Assembly (NCBI GenBank): GCA_964458325.1
Contig: CAYWIM010000039.1
Coordinates: 1 to 39,390 of the forward strand
From: JAGMXM01 sp964458325
GTDB taxonomy: Bacteria; Verrucomicrobiota; Verrucomicrobiia; Limisphaerales; UBA1319
Length of the DNA stretch: 39,390 nt
Direction of reading: 5' to 3'
Shown: positions 8,978 through 17,226 of the stretch, in pieces
Layout of the letters: each line of letters opens with the position of its first letter
Numbering within the stretch: the stretch's first letter is position 1
Position numbers and translations under genes: made by a program
Notes under the pieces: generated by a model
Database searches by the model: none
Seen by the model: the letters and a program-made list of their open reading frames with translations, nothing else
Told to the model about the DNA's origin: nothing

Positions 8978-9972
8978 GGGCTGGATGGCGCCTGGCGCGC
9001 CGCGTAATAACGCCGGGCCTCGACGGGCGCCGTCTCGATAAACGCCGCCCTTCCTGTCTGGTTGGTCAATGTGCCTGCAACCGTCCATTGCGACAACGGG
9101 AAGCGGGCGTCGGCGCTCGAAAGGACCTCGATCTGCATTCCGGGTTCGCTCCGGATCGTGAATCCAAACTGGCCGCCGGCCCACCCTGGCTCGATCAGGA
9201 TCGGATCCGATATCGAAGCAAGCCGGATGTTGTCCAAATCCCAGTATCCGCCCTGGAGATCGAATCCGACCGTGGACAGGATCCGCACGCCCAGGTTCCG
9301 GCCCGCCCATGGGTCGGCAGGCTCGACGCGCGGCGTTCGCACCCCAAAGTCAACCAGATGCGTGTTGTTGCTGAAAACGGCGAAGGTGTGGACGATCGAG
9401 GTGGCGGCCACCGTGACCATCTGGCCGGCTGGATCCCGATAATACAGGCTCAACTCGAGGCTCGCCCCTTCGGCCATGTTGCCTCCGCCGCCTATGACCC
9501 CCGCGGTCAGCTCGTAGGAGTTGCCGGCCTCGAACACGACATTGAAATCGCGCGATGGCGCCGGATCGTTCCAATCGACCGTGTCGGCGTCCTGGAACAA
9601 GCCGACTCCGGGCACGGCGAACACCCAGACCGCCTGGCTCGCGTCGCAGTTGTCAATGTGATCGGCGCGGGTTGGAGCCGGATTCTGGAACAAACCGGTC
9701 AGTTGCTCCCAAAGAAATCCGCCTCCCTCGTCATACCAGTCTGGTTTGGGAGTCTTTTGCCAGGAATCGATGTGTGTATCGACAAAAAGGGTGGCAGGGG
9801 CTTCGAACGACCCATTGGGAATCGCGATGGTAGCCGCGCGCAAGGCTGCGGCTCCGGCGATGAGGATCCACAGGCCGGCCATGGCCGCGCGTCTTGCCCA
9901 GCGCAGGAGCCGGGAGCCGGATCGTGCGCGCCCGCTGGCCCTGCCCATGCCGTCTTTCGAATGCGGCGTCAT
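8974..9972 (-). CDS. Secreted protein with IPNGSFE domain, paralogue of its upstream neighbour
   Basis: A 332-residue exported protein. A long basic N-terminus (Arg-rich, residues 10-30) precedes a hydrophobic helix (about 31-46) and a cleavage region AALRA. The mature part starts with IAIPNGSFEAP, a beta-sandwich domain with YWDLDNIRL near residue 245, also found in the PEP-CTERM gene just upstream; the two share the order NGSFE, DHIDN, LSLYY, THLVD.GV, DPWAG and YWDLDN. Instead of PEP-CTERM it ends with a short beta domain (IEVLSSADARFPLSQWTVAG, then RRYYAA) typical of Verrucomicrobiota secreted proteins. Its ATG at 9972 directly abuts the TGA of the upstream gene. Substrate or partner unknown. 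Confidence 0.8.
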   Translation of the reverse strand: MTPHSKDGMGRASGRARSGSRLLRWARRAAMAGLWILIAGAAALRAATIAIPNGSFEAPATLFVDTHIDSWQKTPKPDWYDEGGGFLWEQLTGLFQNPAPTRADHIDNCDASQAVWVFAVPGVGLFQDADTVDWNDPAPSRDFNVVFEAGNSYELTAGVIGGGGNMAEGASLELSLYYRDPAGQMVTVAATSIVHTFAVFSNNTHLVDFGVRTPRVEPADPWAGRNLGVRILSTVGFDLQGGYWDLDNIRLASISDPILIEPGWAGGQFGFTIRSEPGMQIEVLSSADARFPLSQWTVAGTLTNQTGRAAFIETAPVEARRYYAARQAPSSP

Positions 9973-10731
9973 TCACGCTGGGCGGCGGATGCGCCAACGT
10001 CTCGCCGTGATGCCCGCCAATCCAGCCACCAGCGTTGCCGCCACCGTCGGCTCCGGCACGGCCTCGAGCCGGACATTGTCGAGATCCCAATATCCAGCGC
10101 CCATGCCCGAAGTGGCCATGATTTGCACGCCGATGTTTTGGCCAGCCCAGGGATCGCCGGTTTGCACCGTGGGGACCTTCACGCCGATATCGACCAGATG
10201 GGTTGCCGTGGGGAATCCGGCCTGCGTATACGCGATCGGGCTTGTTGACACCGCGACCGGGAGGCTGGCGCCATCGAGGTAGTACAGGCTCAAGGCCAAA
10301 CCGCTGCCCTCGGCGATCCCGCCACCCCCAAGGGCGCCCACCGTGAGCTGGTAGGACTGGCCGACCTCGAACGTCGATTCCAACTGCTGGAACAGGGCGA
10401 CCTCGGGCAGCGTGAACAGATAAGCCGCCTGGCGCCCATCCACGTTGTCAATATGATCGGGGCTGCCGGCAGCCGTGTTCGGGAACACCCCCGACAATTG
10501 CTCCCACGCGATCCCGCCGGTCGTGTCCGGACTGAACCAGGCCGGCGCGGGGGACTTCCGCCACTCGTCAATGAACGGTGTGGCCGGATAGCCCGGCGGA
10601 GGGGTGGGCGACTCGAACGATCCGTTCGGGATTGGGATGTTTGCCGCCATGGGCGAGCCTCCGCCTGCCAGGAACAGGAAACCGATCGCCACAAGGGCCC
10701 CCGCCTGCCACAGGGAACCGCCCCTTCTCAT
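9973..10731 (-). CDS. PEP-CTERM secreted protein with IPNGSFE domain
   Basis: A 252-residue exported protein from the ATG at 10731: an MRRGG n-region, a hydrophobic core (QAGALVAIGFLFLAGG), then IPIPNGSFESP starting the mature beta domain. The C-terminus is a clear PEP-CTERM sorting signal: VPEP, a hydrophobic helix (TVAATLVAGLAGITA), then a basic tail RRWRIRR. Such proteins are processed by an exosortase and anchored or released at the surface; no exosortase is in this window. The frame stays open upstream to a GTG at 10794, but that adds 21 polar residues ahead of the signal peptide. A strong Shine-Dalgarno sits instead before an out-of-frame 17-codon ORF. It leads the cluster with its paralogue and the pseudopilin. 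Confidence 0.8.
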   Translation of the reverse strand: MRRGGSLWQAGALVAIGFLFLAGGGSPMAANIPIPNGSFESPTPPPGYPATPFIDEWRKSPAPAWFSPDTTGGIAWEQLSGVFPNTAAGSPDHIDNVDGRQAAYLFTLPEVALFQQLESTFEVGQSYQLTVGALGGGGIAEGSGLALSLYYLDGASLPVAVSTSPIAYTQAGFPTATHLVDIGVKVPTVQTGDPWAGQNIGVQIMATSGMGAGYWDLDNVRLEAVPEPTVAATLVAGLAGITARRWRIRRPA

Positions 10732-10747
10732 CTTGGCCCCCGAGGGA

Positions 10748-10801
10748 TCAAGCATGTTCGAACGCCGCACATTTGAGCGCATCATATGGATCACTTTGCA
10801 T
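10748..10801 (-). CDS. Possible 17-codon leader peptide upstream of PEP-CTERM gene
   Basis: The best Shine-Dalgarno in the area (AGGAGGT, 10811-10817 on the minus strand) lies 9 nt before an ATG at 10801. That ATG opens a 17-codon frame, out of frame with the downstream gene, ending in TGA 16 nt before the ATG at 10731. This spacing would suit translational coupling or leader control. It is equally possible that the site serves the in-frame GTG at 10794, with a spacing of 16 nt. Nothing supports expression beyond the spacing. Confidence 0.3.
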   Translation of the reverse strand: MQSDPYDALKCAAFEHA

Positions 10802-10836
10802 GTGGCTCACACCTCCTGCAAGCGGCTTCTTGCCGC

Positions 10837-11700
10837 CTATCCGATCTCCGGGCCGGCCAACGCGAATTGGCGTCGTGGATCGCCCGGGGCCAGGTTGGCG
10901 CCCGCGAACATTCGGATCAGAGGCCGTTGGATCGCAAATCCCATCCGTCCCGCCCAGGCGGTCGCGGGCTCGTTGGTTTCAGGGATATCCCAATACACTG
11001 GCTGGCCGGGACAGCCGGCCAGCAATCGTTCTGCCAGCCCGATCCCCGCCTCGGCGGATTCGGCCGCCACTGGTCCGAGATAAAACGCTCTCGATCCCGC
11101 TCGCAGCATTCCAAATCCCGAGATCCTGCCCGGTTCGGGCTCGAACACCCAAGCCGCCTGGCTTTGGGGCAGCAAGAGACGCAGGATCCGCTGGCGCGAA
11201 ATGCCGAAGGCTGCCTCGTCCAGCCGTTGGACCAGGGCGGTGTCCTTGAGATCCCAAGGGCGCAGACGCGGGTCCGATTGGCAGCGGGGTTGGGAGGGGG
11301 CGACGCCAGCCCAGCGCGCCAGCCGCCACTCGTCCTCGAATCCCAGGCTCTGGTAGAGGGGGCGCCCCAGAGGTGTGGCGTCCAATTTGATGCCGCGCAC
11401 CCCGCGCCGGCGCAGGTAATCCATGCAGTGCCGCAGCAGGGCGCTGCCGATGCCGCGCCGGCGAACATCCGGATGCACGAGGACCATGCCAATCCACGCC
11501 AGCGCCGGTCCGTAGACGGTGGTGGTGGCCGTGCCGGCGGGCTGTCGATCCCATTCGGCCAGGAAACAGCCCTCCGGCTCTGCGGCCAGGAACCGATTCC
11601 AATCGGCGTGCGTCTGGTTCCAGCCCGCCAGCTCGCGGACCCGGTCCGCGAACTCGAGGTCCGCGCGGGTCAACGCGCGCACGCGCAACAGCGGATTCAT
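10837..11700 (-). CDS. GNAT family N-acetyltransferase
   Basis: A 287-residue protein with an N-terminal GNAT domain. The acetyl-CoA loop reads VLVHPDVRRRGIGSALL (about residues 74-90), matching the R/Q-x-x-G-x-G/A signature, and is followed by the YQSLGFEDEW beta-turn motif. The C-terminal half (about 150-287) resembles the second GNAT-like domain of two-domain acetyltransferases (Acetyltransf_18 type). Substrate unknown; small amines or metabolites are typical. Its ATG overlaps the stop of the upstream hydrolase by 4 nt, making it the last gene of a four-gene overlapped operon. Confidence 0.87.
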   Translation of the reverse strand: MNPLLRVRALTRADLEFADRVRELAGWNQTHADWNRFLAAEPEGCFLAEWDRQPAGTATTTVYGPALAWIGMVLVHPDVRRRGIGSALLRHCMDYLRRRGVRGIKLDATPLGRPLYQSLGFEDEWRLARWAGVAPSQPRCQSDPRLRPWDLKDTALVQRLDEAAFGISRQRILRLLLPQSQAAWVFEPEPGRISGFGMLRAGSRAFYLGPVAAESAEAGIGLAERLLAGCPGQPVYWDIPETNEPATAWAGRMGFAIQRPLIRMFAGANLAPGDPRRQFALAGPEIG

Positions 11701-12902
11701 GGAGCCGCTGCCGGCCGCCAGCCAGTCCCGAGGAAATGCTCGAAGAAAGCCACCAATTGGTTGCAGGACTCTTCGGTGACTGAATGTCCATTCCGGCTGG
11801 TGAGAGCGATGCGGTTGGTGCAGCCGAGCAACCGGTTCACGGCGGCGAGGTGGTTGAGCGCGATCCAGCGCGACGGCGGATCCTCGGCGCCTCCCGAGAC
11901 CAGGAATGGCCTCGGCGCAATCAGCGCATGCAGCTCGTGCAGGTCCATGCCTTTCTCGATCATCTTGCGATAAGGGCCCGTCCGAGGATTATCGGGCGCG
12001 GGCACGCCGCGTTTCGGCCGCCGCTGGTTCGGATCGAGCCCCAGGTACCACGGCTCCCAATAATTGATGCTGGGGCGGGTTTCGTCGAACACGATTCCGG
12101 GATCGCTCACGGCCACAGCGGTGAACTTGTCCCATAATGCCGCGGCGAACAGGGCCCATTTGCCGCCGTAAGAATGGCCGGTGACGCCAATCCGGCGGGC
12201 GTCCACCTCGGGCAGCCGAGCCAGAGCCTGCCAGGCGTTGGCGGCGACATAGGCGTGATAGGAGAGCGGCTGGCATCGGGCCTCACCGATTGCCGGCTTG
12301 AACGCGTTGCCGCCCGGCGTGCCGATGTTCAGGGTGACGAATCCTCTTCGAGCCAACCGGCTTCCGAAATCGCGGCCCTGCTTCTCGCTTTGGCCCACGC
12401 TGGTATCGGGCTCGTAATAGACGACGAGGACGGCCGGGAAAGGGCCCGGGCCGTGGGGCGTCAGCAGCCAGCCTTCGCCCGTCTGCCCTGGGCCGATCCC
12501 GAGCCGAACCCGGCGCTGCATGTAATCCTGCTGGCGTGTCTGGCTGAGGATTTCGAGTTGAGGCGCATCGAGAAGCTTCGGCCATGGCCCCATGGTTTCG
12601 TGCCAGCGATCGAGGATCTCCCGGCGCCGGCGCGGCCAATCGGCCGCCGACTGCACCCTCGATCCGTCCTCGAACAACAGTGGCGAACGGTAGGTTCCGA
12701 GCTCGCCCGCGTAGCGCGGCGGAGGCTGAAAAAAAGGGGCAATGATTTCCCACGCCTCCGAGGATCGAGGGTAGTCGCCGGCCTGAGCGATCGCTTCGGG
12801 GGCGCGCGCACGTTCGCCGCCGGCGGCCGCCGGTGTTTGAGCGTGGGTTACCGCTGCCCATGCCGCGAAGCCGGCCGTGATCTGCAGAGTCCAGTGCGTC
12901 AT
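11697..12902 (-). CDS. Secreted alpha/beta hydrolase (acetylxylan esterase/dienelactone hydrolase-like)
   Basis: A 401-residue exported esterase-type enzyme. A signal peptide (about residues 1-21, ending THA) leads into an alpha/beta hydrolase fold. The nucleophile elbow is GHSYGG with Ser244, the acid is probably Asp341 (or Glu340) in SGGAEDPPSRW, and the catalytic His is His373 in NGHSVTEES. The layout resembles the large secreted esterases that Verrucomicrobiota and Planctomycetes use on acylated polysaccharides, but the substrate is inference. It overlaps both neighbours by ATGA (12899-12902 with the epimerase, 11697-11700 with GNAT), so the start is well supported. Confidence 0.85.
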   Translation of the reverse strand: MTHWTLQITAGFAAWAAVTHAQTPAAAGGERARAPEAIAQAGDYPRSSEAWEIIAPFFQPPPRYAGELGTYRSPLLFEDGSRVQSAADWPRRRREILDRWHETMGPWPKLLDAPQLEILSQTRQQDYMQRRVRLGIGPGQTGEGWLLTPHGPGPFPAVLVVYYEPDTSVGQSEKQGRDFGSRLARRGFVTLNIGTPGGNAFKPAIGEARCQPLSYHAYVAANAWQALARLPEVDARRIGVTGHSYGGKWALFAAALWDKFTAVAVSDPGIVFDETRPSINYWEPWYLGLDPNQRRPKRGVPAPDNPRTGPYRKMIEKGMDLHELHALIAPRPFLVSGGAEDPPSRWIALNHLAAVNRLLGCTNRIALTSRNGHSVTEESCNQLVAFFEHFLGTGWRPAAAP

Positions 12903-13924
12903 ATGGGGTGGATGTTACCAGGTTTTGCGAATCCGTGCTCGAAAAACCATGCAACGGCATCGGCGATCGCCTGGCGGGGATCGTTCTGGGGCAGTCCGAG
13001 TTCGCGAATCGCCTTGGCCGGATTGAAGTACATGCGGTAGCGAGCCATTCGGACGCCGGCCATCGGGGCAGTGGGCGGCCGGCGGGTCAGGGCGGAGCAG
13101 CCTTCGTTGAAGGCGGCTGCGAGCCAAGCCACGCAATAGGGCACTCGCCAGCGCGGGGCTGGTTTCCCGGCAATGGCCGCCAGCACGCCCAAGGTCTGTT
13201 TCATGCTCCAGTTCCCCGCGGCATGTCCCAGGATGTAACGCTGGCCCACCTCGCCTCTCTGGGCTGCCAGGATGTGGCCGCGCGCGACATCCCGCACGTC
13301 CACCCAGTTCAATCCTGTGTCCATATATGCCGGCATTCGTCCGTTGAGGAAGTCCACGATGATTCGTCCGGTGGGAGTGGGTTTTGCGTCTCGAGGGCCG
13401 ACGGGCGTGCTGGGGTTTACGATGACGACGGGGGCGCCCTGGCGGGCGATTTCTCGAGCGGCCAATTCGGCCTGCCATTTGGAGCGCTTGTAATGGTTGC
13501 TGAGCTGGGCTGGCAGCGGATCCAATGTCTCGTCGGCAGCCGTTTCCGGCGTCAGATCCGGCCGGGGCAATCCCACGCACCCGACGGTGCTGGTGTACAC
13601 GATCCGGCTGCAGCCTGCGGCCCGGGCTGCGCCGAGCACGCACCGGGTTCCCTCGACATTGGCCGCATACATTGGGCGATAGTCCGGCAGCCACAGGTGA
13701 TAGCTGGCTGCCGCGTGGAAACACCAGTCGCATCCGGCGACGGCTCGCCGGACGGCGTCGGGATCGGTGATGTCAGCCTCGATCATCTCGCAGTCGGCGC
13801 CGATCGGATCGCGCGGGCGGCTGCCCGGGCGCACCAGCGCCCGCACCGCATGCCCGTCCCTCGCCAGCTCCCGAACCAGATGCGCCCCCACGAATCCCGC
13901 CGCGCCCGTCACCAGGCACTTCAT
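12899..13924 (-). CDS. hpnA: NAD-dependent epimerase/dehydratase, HpnA-like
   Basis: A 341-residue short-chain dehydrogenase/reductase of the extended type. The Rossmann motif is GAAGFVG (residues 7-13) and the catalytic pair is Tyr145 and Lys149 in HYKRSKW, with Thr/Ser in YTSTVGCVG (about 110-118). The overall pattern, including the NPSTPVGPRD and NWVDVRDVARGH segments, matches the hopanoid-associated sugar epimerase HpnA. No other hopanoid gene is in the window, so a role in another sugar modification is possible. I start at the ATG at 13924 because it overlaps the upstream oxidoreductase stop by 4 nt and gives the usual MKxLVTGAAGF N-terminus; the frame extends further upstream. Confidence 0.85.
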   Translation of the reverse strand: MKCLVTGAAGFVGAHLVRELARDGHAVRALVRPGSRPRDPIGADCEMIEADITDPDAVRRAVAGCDWCFHAAASYHLWLPDYRPMYAANVEGTRCVLGAARAAGCSRIVYTSTVGCVGLPRPDLTPETAADETLDPLPAQLSNHYKRSKWQAELAAREIARQGAPVVIVNPSTPVGPRDAKPTPTGRIIVDFLNGRMPAYMDTGLNWVDVRDVARGHILAAQRGEVGQRYILGHAAGNWSMKQTLGVLAAIAGKPAPRWRVPYCVAWLAAAFNEGCSALTRRPPTAPMAGVRMARYRMYFNPAKAIRELGLPQNDPRQAIADAVAWFFEHGFAKPGNIHPI

Positions 13925-15261
13925 ATCCTGTAAGGGGCCCGGTACGGATAATCGAGATGCGTGTTGGCCTCGGGGTTGTTCGTGAACCGTTCGGCGGCGG
14001 CGTCCCAATCGAGGCAGGCGTGGAGCCGGTAGGCCACATTGGCCAGCAGGGTGGTCGAGGTGCTCCGGTGGCCCGTTTCAAGGTCGCAGTTGCAGGGCTG
14101 CCGGCTCTTGACGCAATCCAGGAAATTGCGCGCGTGAAAAGCGGTGTCGGAGCTGCCCTGGGCCTTGCGGGGCTCGATCATCGGCTTGGCGCCGACCCGG
14201 TAGCGCCTTTCGTATTCACGATCCACGGGCGTTCGTGCGGGGAACTCGTTGGGCGTGATGGCATCCGGCACGACCTCGTAACCGTTTCCGAACAGGTAGA
14301 GTGTCCCTTTCGTTCCCCGCAGCTCGACCTCGCATCCGGGCCGGCTCCATTGGCCCGCCGTGGCGTTGAATTGCGAAAACGTCACCAGCGTGTCGCCCGG
14401 ATAATGCCAGATCGCCTCGAGCGTGTCCGGAATCTCGCGGTTGTCCTCGATCGCAAACCTGCCCCCCAGCGCCGTCACCCGCCGCGGCGCGTTTTGTCCC
14501 AGCGCCCAGTGGATGAAATCCATGTAATGGACCCCGAAGTTAGTGACTTGTCCGCCGGAGTAATCGAAGAACCATCGGAACCGATAGTAGGTGCGATTCT
14601 TGTTGTACGGTTTCCGAGGGGCGGGTCCGAGCCACCCTTCCCAATCCAGGTCAGCCGGAGGCTCGCCGTCGGGAGGGGTGCCGATCCCGTGCGGCCACTC
14701 GTTTTGGATGTGAAACGCACGGGCTACCGTCACTTTTCCGATCCCGCCGTTGCGCACGAAATCGGCCGCCTCGCGGCAGAAGGGCGACGATCGGCGGTGA
14801 ATGCCGACCTGGACGACACGGCGATTCTGCCGGGCGGCGTCGACCATCCGCCGTCCTTCGGCCACGCGAAGGGAGAGCGGTTTCTCGACGTAGACATCCT
14901 TGCCCGCCTGGCATGCCTGGATGGTCTGCAGGGCATGCCAGTGATCCGGCGTGCCGATCACCACCGCATCCAGGTCGGGCAGTTCGAGCAGCCGCCGATA
15001 ATCCTTGATCTGGCGGGGCGACCCGCCGATCTTCCGCGCCGCGAAATCCATGTAGCTCGCATTCAGATCGCACACCGCCGTCACCTGGGCGTCCCCATGC
15101 GCCAGGAAGCCGTCCAGGACCTGGTCCCCGCGGTTGCCCAGCCCGATGAACCCGAGCCGAATCCGCTCGTTGGCGCCCATGACCCGGCTGGCCGAGAGGG
15201 CCGATAACGCTCCTGCGGCGAGGACCGTTTGAGTGAAATGGCGGCGAGTAATAGCTTCCAT
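13921..15261 (-). CDS. Gfo/Idh/MocA family oxidoreductase with Tat signal
   Basis: A 446-residue NAD(P)-dependent sugar or polyol dehydrogenase-type protein. It begins with a twin-arginine signal (Arg6-Arg7 in TRRHFTQTVLAAG), so it is exported folded. The nucleotide-binding motif GFIGLGNRG spans about residues 37-45 and the family motif EKP is Glu125-Lys126-Pro127, followed by HRRSSPFCREAADFV. The C-terminal domain includes FDYSGGQVTNFGVHYMDFIHW, which supplies the His typical of this family. Tat-exported members are abundant in Verrucomicrobiota and Planctomycetes, usually in polysaccharide breakdown; the exact substrate cannot be read. It is the first gene of the ATGA-overlapped operon. Confidence 0.92.
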   Translation of the reverse strand: MEAITRRHFTQTVLAAGALSALSASRVMGANERIRLGFIGLGNRGDQVLDGFLAHGDAQVTAVCDLNASYMDFAARKIGGSPRQIKDYRRLLELPDLDAVVIGTPDHWHALQTIQACQAGKDVYVEKPLSLRVAEGRRMVDAARQNRRVVQVGIHRRSSPFCREAADFVRNGGIGKVTVARAFHIQNEWPHGIGTPPDGEPPADLDWEGWLGPAPRKPYNKNRTYYRFRWFFDYSGGQVTNFGVHYMDFIHWALGQNAPRRVTALGGRFAIEDNREIPDTLEAIWHYPGDTLVTFSQFNATAGQWSRPGCEVELRGTKGTLYLFGNGYEVVPDAITPNEFPARTPVDREYERRYRVGAKPMIEPRKAQGSSDTAFHARNFLDCVKSRQPCNCDLETGHRSTSTTLLANVAYRLHACLDWDAAAERFTNNPEANTHLDYPYRAPYRI

Positions 15262-15500
15262 GGCTTCGTCCTGGTTGATTTCGATATTCGAGCCGCCCGG
15301 ATGATTCCGCTGCGTTCCGTCGCGGATTCCCGGGCTTCGTCAGGGCCAGCATACCGGCTCGCGCCATCCGACGACAACGAAAAACCGGGGGGTCGGGCGG
15401 CCGGATGCAGAACATCGCCCCCCGGGAATATCCAAACACCGTTTTGTTCCGGGTCAGCGCCGATTAGCGATCGAGGCAGGGTCTGAGGTTTTCTGGGGAG

Positions 15501-15539
15501 CCCTGCTGGCCGGCCTTTCTCCGAAAAGCCGGGACAGGG
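15501..15539 (-). terminator. Hairpin after ribF, possible terminator of the nusA cluster
   Basis: Just after the ribF stop (15545) an imperfect inverted repeat can form: outer arms CCCTG and CAGGG, inner arms CCGGC and GCCGG with flanking T and A runs, and a short loop. It lacks a clean T-tract on the leftward transcript, so it may be a weak or factor-assisted terminator. It sits between ribF and the Gfo/Idh operon, where an end to the nusA-ribF transcript would be expected. Confidence 0.4.
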
Positions 15540-15544
15540 TGATG

Positions 15545-16480
15545 CTATGGGGATCCGCACAGAAGGGCGCGCGCAGCGGCGATGTCGCGGGCGATTTGTT
15601 CTCGGAGGCCGTCGGTGGAGGAGAACCGGCGTTCGTCTCGGAGGCGCTGGACGAATTGGATTTCGAGGTCGCGGCCATACAGGTCCTCGTCGATATCGAG
15701 GAGATGGGCTTCGGCGTGGAGGGAAGGGGCCGGGTTCTGGATGGTGGGACGGAAACCGAGATTGAAGACGGCCGGGGCTGACCGGGCGCCGAAGTGGGCC
15801 CAGGCGGCATAAACGCCGAGGGGAGGCAGGAGAAGGCCGGAGACATCGAGATTGGCCGTGGGGAACCCGAGCTGGCGTCCGAGCTGCCGGCCGCGGATGA
15901 CGGGGCCGCAGAGGGCATACGGGCGCCCGAGGAGCTGGGCGGCGCCATTCCAGTCGGCGAGGCGGATCATCGAGCGGATCCGGGTGCTGCTGACGGCGTG
16001 GCCGTGGGCGTGGACGGGAAGGATTCCGTGGGCGGCGAATCCGAAGCGGGAACCGAGCTGCTGGAGGAGGGCCAGGTTGCCGGATCGCTGGCAGCCGAAC
16101 GCGAAGGCGCGGCCGACCGTGATGCTGGCGATGGGGGAGCAGCGGTGGGCGATGGACTGGATGAATTGGTCGCCCGTCTGGCGGCTGAAGGAGACGTCGA
16201 ACGGGATGACGAGGGCGTCATCGGCGCCGAGGCTCGCGAAGAGGCGAAGGCGTTTGGAGAGCGGGTAGATGAGGGGCGGGGCGTGGCGGGGGTTGAGGAT
16301 GGCTTGGGGGTGGCGGTCGAAAGTGACGACGATGGAGCGGCCGGAAGAGGATCGGGCCTGGGCGATGCAATGGCGGATGACTTCCTGGTGGCCCAGGTGA
16401 ACGCCGTCGAAGAAGCCGATGGCGAAGCTGGCGGAGTCGCGGGCGGGCGGGAGCTCGGCGAGGCTGTGGAAAATCCGCAT
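15545..16480 (-). CDS. ribF: Bifunctional riboflavin kinase/FAD synthetase
   Basis: A 311-residue enzyme that phosphorylates riboflavin to FMN and adenylylates FMN to FAD. The N-terminal FAD synthetase (nucleotidyltransferase) domain carries FFDGVHLGH (residues 23-31) and SSTRIRSMI (164-172). The C-terminal flavokinase domain starts with GRQLGFPTANL (201-211) and continues with GVYAAW and NLGFRPT. Length is normal. It is the last gene of the nusA cluster, 23 nt after truB, a standard position in many bacteria. Confidence 0.96.
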   Translation of the reverse strand: MRIFHSLAELPPARDSASFAIGFFDGVHLGHQEVIRHCIAQARSSSGRSIVVTFDRHPQAILNPRHAPPLIYPLSKRLRLFASLGADDALVIPFDVSFSRQTGDQFIQSIAHRCSPIASITVGRAFAFGCQRSGNLALLQQLGSRFGFAAHGILPVHAHGHAVSSTRIRSMIRLADWNGAAQLLGRPYALCGPVIRGRQLGRQLGFPTANLDVSGLLLPPLGVYAAWAHFGARSAPAVFNLGFRPTIQNPAPSLHAEAHLLDIDEDLYGRDLEIQFVQRLRDERRFSSTDGLREQIARDIAAARALLCGSP

Positions 16481-16503
16481 GGCGTCGGATGGGAGCGCGC
16501 GGA

Positions 16504-17226
16504 TCAGGAGGCCGCCATATCAACGACTTTGAGGAAGGGGATGACCAGCGGTTCGAGCTGGGGCCGCGCGAGGGATAGGATCTGGTCGAGAGGGGTGGCG
16601 CGGGCGACCTGGAACGGGCCGGCGGCCAGCCGGCGGAGCGAGGCGAGGTGGGCGCCGCAGCCGATCTTCTGGCCGAGATCGTGGGCGATGCTGCGGACGT
16701 AGGTGCCTTTGGTGCAGAGGATCTGGAAGCGGGCGATGGGTTCCTGGTAGTCGGTGAACTGGAAGCGATAGACGTGGATGAGCCGGGGTTCGCGGGGGAC
16801 TTCGAGGCCTTGGCGGGCGAGTTTGTACAGGGGAACTCCAGCCTTCTTCACGGCCGAGACCATGGGCGGGGTCTGCATCTGGTCGCCAATGAAAGCGGCG
16901 GCTTCCTGGTTGAGCTGGTCGAGGGTGAGCGGAGGGACGGGCAAGGATGCGACCAGCTGGCCATCGGCATCGTATGAGTCGGTGGTTTCGCCGAAGCGGA
17001 TGGCGCCGGCGTAGTGTTTATCGGAGGCGGTGAGCTTCTCGCTCAGCTTGGTGGCGCGGCCCAGGACGATGATGAGGAGGCCGGTGGCATTGGGATCGAG
17101 CGTGCCGCAGTGGCCGACCTTCTTGATCTGGAACTGGCGCCGGATGGCATCGACAACATCGTGCGAGGTGGGGCCGGCGGGCTTATCGACCAGGAGAGCG
17201 CCGTCGAAAGGATCAAATGTGTGCAT
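16504..17226 (-). CDS. truB: tRNA pseudouridine-55 synthase TruB
   Basis: A 240-residue tRNA pseudouridine synthase that makes psi55 in the T-loop. The catalytic Asp44 lies in GHCGTLDPNATGLL; upstream is LLVDKPAGPTSHDVV (residues 11-25), and later HYAGAIRFGETTDSYDADG and the YVRSIAHDLG motif complete the fold. Length fits the short TruB class without an extended PUA domain. The ATG at 17226 is preferred over upstream starts in the same frame, which would run into nrnA; even so it overlaps the end of nrnA by 14 nt, implying coupled translation. Confidence 0.95.
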   Translation of the reverse strand: MHTFDPFDGALLVDKPAGPTSHDVVDAIRRQFQIKKVGHCGTLDPNATGLLIIVLGRATKLSEKLTASDKHYAGAIRFGETTDSYDADGQLVASLPVPPLTLDQLNQEAAAFIGDQMQTPPMVSAVKKAGVPLYKLARQGLEVPREPRLIHVYRFQFTDYQEPIARFQILCTKGTYVRSIAHDLGQKIGCGAHLASLRRLAAGPFQVARATPLDQILSLARPQLEPLVIPFLKVVDMAAS

